NCBI GenBank assembly: GCA_000434995.1
Contig: FR895307.1
Coordinates: 1-16,614 of the forward strand
From: Firmicutes bacterium CAG:341
Lineage (GTDB): Bacteria > Bacillota > Clostridia > Oscillospirales > Acutalibacteraceae
DNA: 16,614 nucleotides
Direction of reading: 5' to 3'
The notes under the pieces: generated by a model
Told to the model about the DNA's origin: nothing
The model's database searches: none
The model's input: the letters and a program-made list of their open reading frames with translations, nothing else
Made by a program: the position numbers and the translations under genes
In this document: in pieces, positions 1 to 7,486 of the stretch
Numbering within the stretch: position 1 is the first letter of the stretch
Layout of the letters: every line of letters starts with the position of its first letter

Positions 1-183
1 ATTATAATTTTTCATATTTCCGCTACCGCTGATTGTAAGCACACCTGTTTCTGTATCAAGCAAATATGTTACATTATCACCGCAACTGCCTGTTTGAACA
101 GAAGCATAAGCTGAAAAATCGACAACCGATACAATACTCAAGAGCATTATAAGGGATAAAAATAAACTAATAACTTTTTTCAT
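1..183 (-). CDS. Secreted protein, probably BspA-like leucine-rich-repeat family (5' part only)
   Basis: Sixty-one codons are readable from an ATG at 183 to the window edge; the gene continues to the left. Residues 1-27 form a typical Sec signal peptide: MKK, then a hydrophobic stretch (VISLFLSLIMLLSIVSVV), ending near SAYA. The mature start carries a CGDN motif and a TGVLTISGSGNM stretch. In many clostridial secreted proteins this pattern (CGDN...L...L.ISG.G.M) precedes type-5 (BspA-like) leucine-rich repeats, but the repeats themselves lie outside the window, so the family call is an inference. A strong ribosome site (CAGGAGG, 6 bases before the ATG) fixes the start. It has its own promoter (221-249) and follows the terminator of the glutamate synthase operon, so it is a separate transcription unit. 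Confidence 0.75.
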   Translation of the reverse strand, partial: MKKVISLFLSLIMLLSIVSVVDFSAYASVQTGSCGDNVTYLLDTETGVLTISGSGNMKNYN

Positions 184-220
184 AATTAGCCTCCTGTAAA
201 AACAAAATATTTACTTTTAT

Positions 221-249
221 ATTGTATCATTTAAAATCAAAATTTGCAA
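221..249 (-). promoter_or_regulatory. Extended -10 promoter of the left-end secreted protein gene
   Basis: On the minus strand the -35 hexamer TTGCAA (244-249) is followed by a 17-base spacer and the -10 hexamer TACAAT (221-226). A TG dinucleotide one base upstream of the -10 gives an extended -10. It lies about 40 bases before the ATG at 183, just after the preceding terminator. Confidence 0.65.
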
Positions 250-255
250 CATTGC

Positions 256-291
256 AAAAAGCACCGAGTTCACGATTATGAATCTCGGTGC
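256..291 (-). terminator. Rho-independent terminator of the glutamate synthase operon
   Basis: An 8-bp perfect stem (GCACCGAG at 261-268 with CTCGGTGC at 284-291) extends inward by four more pairs with one bulge. On the minus strand it is followed by a run of five T (256-260). It lies 17 bases after the stop codon of the GXGXG gene and closes the operon. Confidence 0.85.
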
Positions 292-307
292 TTTTGATTA
301 TTTTTAT

Positions 308-1042
308 TTAGTTTGGTGTATAAAGATTTGCATACGGGCGGGATGATGCCGGAACAAGCTTTTTAAAAGGCTTTGCCATAATAGTGTCATAATCGGCATT
401 AAAGAATTTGCAATACTTTTTAATATACATATCAAGTTCTTTTTTATCAGTTTCATCAAGATTTTGAACCTTAATATTATCGCTGATATTTTCCTTTGGA
501 AAAGAGCCGCGAACGAAAATTTTGCCGCCGTGCATACCCGAAGCACAGTGAGTGCCGAAAAGTTTTTCTCCCCTTTTCATATCAAGGCCGAGAAGAACAA
601 TAGTACCGCCCGCCATATATTCGCCGAGGAATGAGCCTGCATTTTTGCCGATAACAAGAACCGGACGCATTTGCCTAAATTCTTTCATATGAATACCGCC
701 GCGGCAAGCCACATTATCACGAATGTAAATTTGACCGTCACGCATACCATAGCCCATAGCGTCACCCGAATGGCCGTGAACTACGATTTCGCCGCCGCCC
801 ATTGTATTGCCGACTGCATCTTGGCAATTACCGTAAACAACAACTCTGCCGCCATTTAAATAGCAAGCCATATCATTGCCCGGTGTGCCGTAAACTTCAA
901 CGGTTTTACCCTCATCAAGAGCGCAACCGATATATCGCTGGCCGTTAACATCTTTAACAGTAACTTTGTTTTGCTTTTTAAGTTGCTTTTCAATTTCTTC
1001 ATTTACTGCTTCGTATCGAGTAAGCCCTGCTTCGATAATCAT
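308..1042 (-). CDS. Glutamate synthase domain 3 protein (GXGXG subunit)
   Basis: This 244-residue protein matches the C-terminal GXGXG domain of glutamate synthase large chains (COG0070 type), here a stand-alone subunit. From about residue 60 to 150 it shows the right-handed beta-helix pattern of recurring glycines, for example GGRVVVYG, GGGEIVVHGHSGDAMGYG and GGIHM. In fused GltB this domain is structural, packing glutaminase and synthase domains together and helping form the ammonia tunnel; the same role is inferred here. It has no catalytic residues of its own. It is the last gene of the operon. Its ATG overlaps the TGA of the oxidoreductase gene by four bases (ATGA), with a GAGGGGG ribosome site upstream, so translation is probably coupled. 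A good terminator follows at 256-291. Confidence 0.9.
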   Translation of the reverse strand: MIIEAGLTRYEAVNEEIEKQLKKQNKVTVKDVNGQRYIGCALDEGKTVEVYGTPGNDMACYLNGGRVVVYGNCQDAVGNTMGGGEIVVHGHSGDAMGYGMRDGQIYIRDNVACRGGIHMKEFRQMRPVLVIGKNAGSFLGEYMAGGTIVLLGLDMKRGEKLFGTHCASGMHGGKIFVRGSFPKENISDNIKVQNLDETDKKELDMYIKKYCKFFNADYDTIMAKPFKKLVPASSRPYANLYTPN

Positions 1043-2301
1043 AACAAAATGCCCCCTCTCAATTTTTGAATTCTTGTTTCTTTATCAAACATAAATATTG
1101 ACGGTGTATCCATAATATCACCCTCAAGTGAATTAAGGTCAACTTTATTTGAAATAAGATTTGTATAAATACCGGCATTTTCGCTTGAATTGATAAGCAC
1201 AAAGCCTACGAGTTTATTACCCTCAAAAACAAGCCTTTTATAAACATCACCGTCAGATTTGATTTTATCACTATACTGCTCGCCCTGTGCATTTATAAGA
1301 CCGCAGGTGCAAATGCGAAGTGAGAAAAAGTCAATTGCATTGACTGAATAAGTACCGTTTACAACTTCGCTTTCGCAAGCCATTTGATTGCCGGCAACTC
1401 TACCCTGCTGCACAGCATTAGGCCAAAGAGCAATAATTCTCTTTGAACCGTCAAGCATATCAACCGAAACGGTGCAATCTCCTGCCGCATAAATATCTTT
1501 ATCACTTGTTTGCATTGTATGAATATCTGTAATAATACCTCTGTTTACTTCAAGTCCGGCTTTTTCGGCAAGTTCGGTTTGAGGTCTTACACCGACTGCA
1601 AGTACAAGCAAATCGCATTTTAACACTTTTCCGTCTTTAAGAGTCACGCTCGTAATGTGCTTACCCTTTGACTGCGCTTTAACAACGGTGTTTTCAAGAT
1701 GAAATTTAATTGCGTTATTTTCTAAATGTTTTTTTACCTGGCGGGCAGATGTTTTATCAAGAATTGACGGAAGAACTCTTGGTGCAAGTTCAACAACATC
1801 AACACTCTTGCATATTTTTACAAGTCCTTCGGCAGCTTTCATACCGATAAGACCCGCACCGATAACTACCGCCTTTGTATTTTCATTTGCAAGCTTTTTC
1901 AGCTCTTTTGCAGATGCTAAATCAAGGAAAGTTACTGCATTATCCTTACCGTCAACATTTTCCATTGGCGGAACAAAAGGCTTTGAACCTGTTGCAAGGC
2001 AAAGTTTATCATAAGGGTATGATTTTTTGCCGACTTTAACGGTTTTATTTTTTCTGTCAACAGAAGTTACTTTGGCATCTGTAACAACATTTATATTATT
2101 AGCTTTATAAAATGCAGGCTTGCGCAGTGCCATATCACTTTCTTTAACTTTACCTTTAAGAAAATAGCTGATTGACGGGCGTGAATAAGGAAGATACGCT
2201 TCCTCTGTAAGCATTGTAATATTGCCTTTAGCGTCAGCTTTTCTGATAGCTTCCGCTGTTGAAAGGCCTGCCGCGCAAGCACCGATAATAACATAATTCA
2301 T
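1039..2301 (-). CDS. FAD/NAD(P)-dependent oxidoreductase of the glutamate synthase operon
   Basis: The 420-residue protein belongs to the pyridine nucleotide-disulfide reductase fold (COG0446/COG1251 group: NADH oxidase, nitrite reductase and rubredoxin reductase flavin subunits). An N-terminal FAD-binding motif (VIIGACAAG, residues 4-12) is followed by YSRPSIS (39-45), a second Rossmann motif for NAD(P)H (VVIGAGLIG, 145-153) and the FAD-closing motif YAAGDC (271-276). The last 100 or so residues form a smaller C-terminal domain. No CxxxxC redox-active disulfide is evident in the N-terminal region, so it is not a classic disulfide reductase. It sits between the Fe-S protein and the GXGXG subunit, overlapping each neighbour by 1-4 bases. 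It most likely passes electrons between NAD(P)H and the Fe-S subunits, the job done by GltD elsewhere. It is not GltD-like: the ferredoxin-like N-terminal domain is absent. The electron donor and direction are inferred. Confidence 0.85.
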   Translation of the reverse strand: MNYVIIGACAAGLSTAEAIRKADAKGNITMLTEEAYLPYSRPSISYFLKGKVKESDMALRKPAFYKANNINVVTDAKVTSVDRKNKTVKVGKKSYPYDKLCLATGSKPFVPPMENVDGKDNAVTFLDLASAKELKKLANENTKAVVIGAGLIGMKAAEGLVKICKSVDVVELAPRVLPSILDKTSARQVKKHLENNAIKFHLENTVVKAQSKGKHITSVTLKDGKVLKCDLLVLAVGVRPQTELAEKAGLEVNRGIITDIHTMQTSDKDIYAAGDCTVSVDMLDGSKRIIALWPNAVQQGRVAGNQMACESEVVNGTYSVNAIDFFSLRICTCGLINAQGEQYSDKIKSDGDVYKRLVFEGNKLVGFVLINSSENAGIYTNLISNKVDLNSLEGDIMDTPSIFMFDKETRIQKLRGGILL

Positions 2302-2738
2302 TATTTAGCACCTCCCACTTCAAGCCATAACAAAGCGTGGTTAGGGCAATTTTTAACACAGGCAGGTTCTTCGCCTTGGCAAAGGTCACATTTATATGCA
2401 ATGTTTCCCTGCTTAATACAACCTATCGGGCAAACAGCAAGGCAGGTCATACAGCCAATGCATTTATCCTCATTAACAGAAACTATGCCTGTTTTTTTAT
2501 CTTTAGTCATTGCACCTGTAATGCAAGCTTTTACACAAGCCGGGTCATCACAATGGCGGCAATTAACTGCTACCGAAGCAACCTTATCACCAAAAACAGA
2601 AATTCTGCTTACCGGTTCAGGCTTCTCCGACTTATAAGCTTTAACTATATCTTTTGATTTTGAATGAGCTGTTTTGCAATAAACCTCACAAAGACGGCAG
2701 TTTATGCAAAGCTCTTCTCTTGCGAAAACTTTTTTCAT
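2301..2738 (-). CDS. Four-cluster 4Fe-4S ferredoxin (HycB/DmsB-like electron-transfer subunit)
   Basis: This 145-residue protein resembles the Fe-S subunits of formate hydrogenlyase and DMSO reductase (COG1142 type). Sixteen cysteines make four groups: C11/C14/C17/C21, C60/C63/C68/C72 (CRHCDDPAC), C93/C96/C99/C103 (CIGCMTCLAVCP) and C117/C120/C127/C131 (CDLCQGEEPAC), enough for four 4Fe-4S clusters. C107 is extra. There is no signal peptide or membrane segment, so it should act in the cytoplasm. It lies 15 bases after the FMN synthase gene with its own AAGGGGG ribosome site, and its TAA overlaps the next ATG by one base. The context makes it the likely electron wire between the flavin oxidoreductase and the FMN/3Fe-4S synthase subunit. 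That pairing is inferred from gene order. Confidence 0.88.
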   Translation of the reverse strand: MKKVFAREELCINCRLCEVYCKTAHSKSKDIVKAYKSEKPEPVSRISVFGDKVASVAVNCRHCDDPACVKACITGAMTKDKKTGIVSVNEDKCIGCMTCLAVCPIGCIKQGNIAYKCDLCQGEEPACVKNCPNHALLWLEVGGAK

Positions 2739-2753
2739 ATTTGCATATCCCCC

Positions 2754-4256
2754 TTATTCACCTGCGTGTTTAATGCCGAGTATTTCAAGTTCTTTATCGC
2801 TCAAACCTATACCACGAAGCATAAGTCTGTTACCGCGAAGCGAGTCGATAGAGTTAATACCCATACCACCCATTATTTCTTTAATTTCGTGGTTCCAAGC
2901 ATTGATTAAGTTAATTACTCTTTGATGTGCAATTTCAGGGTTAAGGCGGCGTGTTAAATCAGGCCTTTGAGTAGCGATACCCCAATTGCATTTACCTGTA
3001 TTACAAGTTTGGCACATATGGCAGCCCATAGCAATAAGAGGAGCAGAAGCAACATAGCAGGCATCTGCGCCGAGAGCTATTGCCTTAACAATATCTGACG
3101 AACAGCGAAACGAACCTGCGGCAACAAGTGATACTGTTGAGCGGATACCCTCATCACGAAGTCTCTGGTCGGCAGAAGCAAGTGCAAGTTCAATAGGAAT
3201 ACCTACATTATCACGAATTCTTGTAGGTGCGGCACCTGTACCGCCTCTAAATCCGTCAATAACCACAATATCGGCACCGGCTCTTGCAACACCGGAAGCA
3301 ATAGCTGCAATATTATGTACAGCCGCGATTTTAACAGAAACAGGCTTTTTATTATGTGTAGCCTGCTTAAGTGACCAAATAAGCTGGCGCAAATCTTCAA
3401 TAGAATAAATATCGTGGTGCGGTGCAGGTGAAATAGCATCTGAACCCTCCGGAATCATACGGGCATTTGATACTTCAACATTTACTTTTTCACCCGGAAG
3501 GTGACCGCCGATACCCGGCTTTGCACCCTGGCCTATTTTAATTTCAACGAACTTTGAATTATTAAGATAATCTTTATGCACACCGAAACGGCCTGACGCT
3601 ACCTGAACAACAGCATAATCGCCGAAAGAACGCAAGTCGGGATGAAGACCGCCCTCACCTGTATTAAACAATGTTCCAAGTTCAACGGCTGCCATAGCAA
3701 GTGACTTTTGAGCATTAAGTGAAATAGAACCAAAGCTCATAGCCGAAAACATAATAGGTGTTTCAAGCATAACCTGCGGCGGCATTTCAGTGATAGACTT
3801 ACCTTTCTTTTCAACCTCAATTTTATCAGGCTTGCGACCTAATATAGTACGAATTTCCATCGGTTCACGAAGAGGGTCGATAGACGGATTGGTAACCTGT
3901 GATGCATTAAGCAAGATTTTATCCCAATAAATAGGATAAGGCTTTGGATTACCCATAGCGGAAAGAAGAACCGAACCCGTTTCTGCCTGACGGCAGATTT
4001 CCTGCTGATAAGAAGGTGTCCAATTCGCATTATCACGATAATCACAAACATATTTTTCTATACGCAATGCTCCTGTCGGGCAGAGGTCAACACATCTGTG
4101 GCAGGCAACACAATTTTTTGAATTTACTAATACTGTTTTTCCGTCTTCATCAAAAAAGTGACATTCATTTGAACACTGACGAACACAGCATCCGCAATTT
4201 ATGCAAAGTTCTTTATCACGAATAACAGTAAATCTGCGTGGAATATAATTTATCAT
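2754..4256 (-). CDS. Glutamate synthase domain 2 protein (ferredoxin + FMN synthase subunit, archaeal type)
   Basis: The protein (500 residues) is the synthase subunit (COG0069) that condenses ammonia with 2-oxoglutarate and reduces 2-iminoglutarate to glutamate on FMN. Residues 15-60 are a two-cluster ferredoxin domain (C18/C21/C24/C28 and C49/C52/C55/C59), as in archaeal-type enzymes. The rest is the FMN barrel: FSAMSFGSIS (170-179), GQGAKPGIGGHLPG (242-255), SPAPHHDIYSIEDL (276-289), DGFRGGTGAAP (334-344) and AAGSFR (379-384). A C-x5-C-x4-C motif (C412, C418, C423) matches the 3Fe-4S site of GltB; C415 lies within it and is an additional cysteine. Classical GltB is about 1,500 residues; here its glutaminase and GXGXG parts are separate genes of the same operon. 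Start and upstream stop overlap by one base (TGATG), suggesting coupled translation. Confidence 0.93.
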   Translation of the reverse strand: MINYIPRRFTVIRDKELCINCGCCVRQCSNECHFFDEDGKTVLVNSKNCVACHRCVDLCPTGALRIEKYVCDYRDNANWTPSYQQEICRQAETGSVLLSAMGNPKPYPIYWDKILLNASQVTNPSIDPLREPMEIRTILGRKPDKIEVEKKGKSITEMPPQVMLETPIMFSAMSFGSISLNAQKSLAMAAVELGTLFNTGEGGLHPDLRSFGDYAVVQVASGRFGVHKDYLNNSKFVEIKIGQGAKPGIGGHLPGEKVNVEVSNARMIPEGSDAISPAPHHDIYSIEDLRQLIWSLKQATHNKKPVSVKIAAVHNIAAIASGVARAGADIVVIDGFRGGTGAAPTRIRDNVGIPIELALASADQRLRDEGIRSTVSLVAAGSFRCSSDIVKAIALGADACYVASAPLIAMGCHMCQTCNTGKCNWGIATQRPDLTRRLNPEIAHQRVINLINAWNHEIKEIMGGMGINSIDSLRGNRLMLRGIGLSDKELEILGIKHAGE

Positions 4257-5359
4257 CAGTTCTCATCCTCCTCTTCATCAATTTCAAGCGGAATAAATAC
4301 AGGCTCTGCACCTGAAACAGACCATACTTCATCAGGATCAGGGCAAATAATTCTGATTGCCGATTCTTCAGAAGCAAAATAAGCACGGTTTCCTTTAGTT
4401 GCGGCAGTAAGTGAACGAAGCTTCAGCCTATCGTTAATAGCAAGAAGTCCCTTATTAGAACCGAGAATTACAGAAAACGGGCCATTAACAAGCGCACCGT
4501 TATAAATAGAACGAAGATCGGTAAAATATTTCTTTTTATCATCGTCCATTCTGTCAATTTCATCCCATTCAGGTGCTGTAAGTACATCTGCGGCAACTTC
4601 AATAGGAAGATTATGATGGCGCAAAAGATGGTCAAAAAGATAAGTGATAACTTCTGTATCTGTTTGCATCGTGCAAATATATCCAAACTGCTCAATATAT
4701 CTGCGGTTGGCATCATATGATGATATTTCACCGTTATGCACAATTGACCAATCAAGAATATTAAACGGATGAGCACCTCCCCACCAGCCGGGTGTGTTAG
4801 TCGGGAATCTGCCGTGTGCTGTCCAAATATAAGCTTCATATTGGTCAAGCATATAAAATTCGCCTACATCTTCAGGATAACCTACTGCTTTAAAGCAACC
4901 CATATTTTTACCGCTCGAAAAGATATAAGCACCCTCAATTGCATTATTAACTTTAGTTACACACTGTGCAACATATTCAAGTTCATCAAGCCTTGCGTCT
5001 TTCATTCGCACACGGTTTGCCTTACCGAAATAACGCCAAATATCAGGTCCTTTTTCAATGCTTGGAACTTGGCGGGTAGGTATTCTCTCCGCAACATCAA
5101 TATTAAAATGCCTAAAAAGAAAATCTTCGCACTGCTTTCTTGCCTCGCTTGAATCATAGAAAACATGAATAGCGTATTCATCCTTATGTTCAGGATAAAT
5201 ACCATAAGCAGCAAAACCACCGCCAAGACCATTTGACCTATCGTGCATAAGTGCAATAGATTTAATGATTTGAGAACCGTTTATGCGGTTGCCTTTTCTG
5301 TCAATAATAGCGGCAATGGCACAGCCTGACGGAATTCTGATTTCTCCTTCTTTCAACAT
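4256..5359 (-). CDS. Glutamate synthase domain 1 protein (class II glutamine amidotransferase subunit)
   Basis: This 367-residue protein is the glutaminase part of glutamate synthase (COG0067). It releases ammonia from glutamine for the FMN subunit encoded next. The Ntn-type nucleophile is most likely C13 in the IPSGCAIAAI motif, so a 12-residue leader must be removed to expose it; the motif fits this stand-alone family. Supporting class II motifs are GGGFAAYGIYP (46-56), GRFPTNTPGWWGGAHPFN, VHNGEISSYDANRRY and TDTEVITYLFDHL. It is the first gene of the operon, with a ribosome site AAGGAGAGG ahead of the ATG. A plausible promoter and a perfect dyad lie within the preceding 110 bases. The acidic C-terminus (EIDEEEDEN) ends where the next gene begins. 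Confidence 0.92.
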   Translation of the reverse strand: MLKEGEIRIPSGCAIAAIIDRKGNRINGSQIIKSIALMHDRSNGLGGGFAAYGIYPEHKDEYAIHVFYDSSEARKQCEDFLFRHFNIDVAERIPTRQVPSIEKGPDIWRYFGKANRVRMKDARLDELEYVAQCVTKVNNAIEGAYIFSSGKNMGCFKAVGYPEDVGEFYMLDQYEAYIWTAHGRFPTNTPGWWGGAHPFNILDWSIVHNGEISSYDANRRYIEQFGYICTMQTDTEVITYLFDHLLRHHNLPIEVAADVLTAPEWDEIDRMDDDKKKYFTDLRSIYNGALVNGPFSVILGSNKGLLAINDRLKLRSLTAATKGNRAYFASEESAIRIICPDPDEVWSVSGAEPVFIPLEIDEEEDEN

Positions 5360-5402
5360 AGTATCCTCTCCTTAAGTTATGTGTAAATAACAATATATTT
5401 TA

Positions 5403-5417
5403 TGAACATAATGTTCA
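5403..5417. promoter_or_regulatory. Perfect 15-bp dyad in the glutamate synthase operon leader (possible operator)
   Basis: TGAACAT-A-ATGTTCA is a perfect inverted repeat centred at 5410, about 50 bases before the first operon ATG and 14-28 bases after the predicted transcription start. It has the form of a dimeric regulator site, or it could make a small hairpin in the leader RNA. There is no U-run right after it, so it is not a terminator. The regulator is unknown. Confidence 0.45.
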
Positions 5418-5437
5418 ATAAATATTGTGTTTTCTTA

Positions 5438-5467
5438 ATTTTACAATAAATAACACTTATTAGTCAA
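5438..5467 (-). promoter_or_regulatory. Probable promoter of the glutamate synthase operon
   Basis: On the minus strand TTGACT (5462-5467) is followed by an 18-base spacer and TAAAAT (5438-5443), each one base off the sigma-A consensus. Transcription would start near 5431, giving a leader of about 70 bases. The gap 5360-5681 holds only this, the dyad at 5403-5417 and the amt terminator at 5596-5631; otherwise it is very AT-rich and I see nothing else in it. Confidence 0.5.
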
Positions 5468-5595
5468 TTATACAAATTACAAAATTAGTGCGATTTTTAA
5501 GTTATTTTATGTATAATATCACAGTATCCATACAACTTTTAGTATAGTTATTCAGTTTTCAATGTATACGGTTGTATTTTTATTCATATCGCATA

Positions 5596-5631
5596 AAAGA
5601 AAAAGGACTGAATTAACAGTCCCTTTTCTTT
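5596..5631 (-). terminator. Rho-independent terminator after the ammonium transporter gene
   Basis: In minus-strand RNA the stem is 15 bp (core GGACUG/CAGUCC, one G-U pair, then an A/U-rich outer part) around the loop UUAAUU. The U-rich run follows from 5604 downward. It lies about 50 bases after the amt stop codon and separates amt from the glutamate synthase operon. Confidence 0.8.
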
Positions 5632-5681
5632 GGTAGAAAATAGCAAAAACAATTATATAAAAGAGATTTTACAAATCTGTT

Positions 5682-7439
5682 TTACACATCATCCTCACCC
5701 TGCAAAGCATCATATCCTCTTTCGCCGGTACGAACTTTAACCGCATCTTCAACATCATAGATGAAGATTTTGCCGTCGCCGATATTACCGGTATAAAGCA
5801 CATTCCTTGCAGTTTCAACAACTGTTTCAACCGGAACAGCAGAAACAACCATTTCAAGTTTCATTTTAGGGTTAAGATTCATTTCTTCGATTTCAACACC
5901 ACGGTATTTTCTGATGTGGCCTTTTTGTGTGCCGCATCCCATTACATTTGTAACAGTCATACCGGTAATGCCGATTTCGTTCATAGCAGATTTAATTTCT
6001 TCAAACTTAGCAGGATTAAATATCATAACAACTTTTGATAAAGCCGGTGATTTTTTAGTCGTATAAGTTTCAACTTCAACTGCCTTTTCAACCGGAGCAA
6101 GCGGAGTTGCAGGTACACTTGCTTTTGGAGCTGAAGCTTTGATAGAAGAAGATGTTGCAAAAGCCATAGCAGGCATAAAATCTGCGTAAGCAGACGGAAG
6201 ATTATGTTCGGTAGCATCAAGACCTTTGATTTCTTCCTCTTCAGATACGCGAAGTCCGTTAGTTTTCTTAATAATGAAAAATACTATTGTCATAGTAACA
6301 ATTGTCCAAGCGGCAACACAAACAAGACCTAATAACTGCTTGCCGAGAAGTGAGAAGCCGCCGCCGTAGAAAAGGCCTTGGAATGAATCATTACCCGGTA
6401 CGGTTGTAGTGGCGAAAAGGCCGACAGCAACAGTACCCCACATACCGTTTACGCAGTGAACTGCAACAGCACCGACAGGGTCGTCAACTTTAAGCTTAAT
6501 ATCAATAAATTCTACTGCAACAACTACAAGAATACCTGATACAACGCCTATAATACAAGAGCCAAGTGCATCAACAACATCACAACCGGCAGTTACTGCA
6601 ACAAGACCTGCAAGTGAAGCGTTAAGTGACATTGAAACATCAGGCTTACCGTTTTTAATCCAAGTGAAAATCATAGTTACACAAGTAGCAATAGCAGGAG
6701 CACAAGTTGTGGTTACAAATATTGAAGCAAGCTGTGGTCCGCTTTTTGCAGCAGCACCGTTGAAGCCATACCAACCAAACCAGAGAATGAACACACCGAG
6801 TGCGCCGAGAGTTAAAGAGTGTCCCGGAATAGCTTTAGCAACTTTTTTGCCTGTTTTCTTGTCTTCAACATACTTGCCGATACGAGGGCCAACCATAATT
6901 GCGCCGATAAATGCTGTGATACCGCCAACCATATGAATAGCACAAGAACCCGCAAAATCATGGAAGCCGAGATTTGCAAGCCAACCGTTTGGATTCCAAA
7001 TCCAACCTGCTTCAATAGGATAAACAACAGCAGAAATTACAGCTGAATAAATACAATAGCTTGAAAACTTTGTACGCTCAGCCATTGAACCTGAAACGAT
7101 AGTTGCCGCTGTTGCGCAAAATACAAGGTTAAATACAAAATTAGACCAATCAAAATTTTGATAATTTGTGAAAACGCCCAAGGTTGGCATACCGCAAAAG
7201 CCACCTAAAACTTCTTCACCCATCATAAGACCGAAACCAAGCAATATAAACATCGGAGTACCGATACAAAAATCCATAAGATTTTTCATAATAATATTGC
7301 CGGCATTTTTAGCCCTGGTAAAACCTGTTTCCACCATAGCAAAACCGCATTGCATAAAGAAAACAAGAGCCGCACCGATTAAAAACCAAATACCGAACAC
7401 TTCACTGTCGACTTTTTCAAGAATAGATGTTATATCCAT
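5682..7439 (-). CDS. amt: Ammonium transporter with C-terminal PII (GlnB-type) domain
   Basis: The 585-residue protein is a fusion. Residues 1-400 are an Amt/MEP/Rh ammonium channel of the inner membrane: hydrophobic helices, the entry motif FAMVETGF (33-40), D161 in HDFAGSCAIH, and the twin pore histidines H169 (HMVGG) and H328 (VHCVNGMWG). The usual Amt C-terminal segment (EEEIKGLDATEHN) is followed by an Ala/Pro/Lys linker (about 421-464). Residues 467-585 are a PII signalling domain with QKGH (505-508), YRGVE (512-516), the B-loop TGNIGDGKIF (550-559) and VRTGERG (569-575). PII T-loop residue Tyr51 is Ile here, so uridylylation in the enterobacterial manner is not expected; sensing would be by ATP/ADP/2-oxoglutarate. 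The fused PII probably gates the channel in cis. The gene has an AGGAGG ribosome site and follows glnA by 186 bases of structured RNA that ends in a terminator. Confidence 0.93.
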   Translation of the reverse strand: MDITSILEKVDSEVFGIWFLIGAALVFFMQCGFAMVETGFTRAKNAGNIIMKNLMDFCIGTPMFILLGFGLMMGEEVLGGFCGMPTLGVFTNYQNFDWSNFVFNLVFCATAATIVSGSMAERTKFSSYCIYSAVISAVVYPIEAGWIWNPNGWLANLGFHDFAGSCAIHMVGGITAFIGAIMVGPRIGKYVEDKKTGKKVAKAIPGHSLTLGALGVFILWFGWYGFNGAAAKSGPQLASIFVTTTCAPAIATCVTMIFTWIKNGKPDVSMSLNASLAGLVAVTAGCDVVDALGSCIIGVVSGILVVVAVEFIDIKLKVDDPVGAVAVHCVNGMWGTVAVGLFATTTVPGNDSFQGLFYGGGFSLLGKQLLGLVCVAAWTIVTMTIVFFIIKKTNGLRVSEEEEIKGLDATEHNLPSAYADFMPAMAFATSSSIKASAPKASVPATPLAPVEKAVEVETYTTKKSPALSKVVMIFNPAKFEEIKSAMNEIGITGMTVTNVMGCGTQKGHIRKYRGVEIEEMNLNPKMKLEMVVSAVPVETVVETARNVLYTGNIGDGKIFIYDVEDAVKVRTGERGYDALQGEDDV

Positions 7440-7486
7440 ATATTCTTCCTCCTAAAATTAAATAGTTTGTAATGATAAAAAGAAAA

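Noticed and set aside
671..859. Plus-strand open frame inside the GXGXG gene
   Set aside because: Low-complexity translation without family motifs, lying opposite a strongly supported gene. The same holds for the other open frames antisense to or out of frame with the genes listed.
4769..5152. Plus-strand open frame of 127 codons opposite the glutaminase gene
   Set aside because: It is the antisense shadow of a conserved coding sequence, has no ribosome site or recognisable motif, and would lie wholly within the operon.
5467..5472. TATAAT on the minus strand upstream of the glutamate synthase operon
   Set aside because: A perfect -10, but no acceptable -35 at 16-18 bases. The overlapping TTGACT-18-TAAAAT pair is the better choice, though a second start here cannot be excluded.
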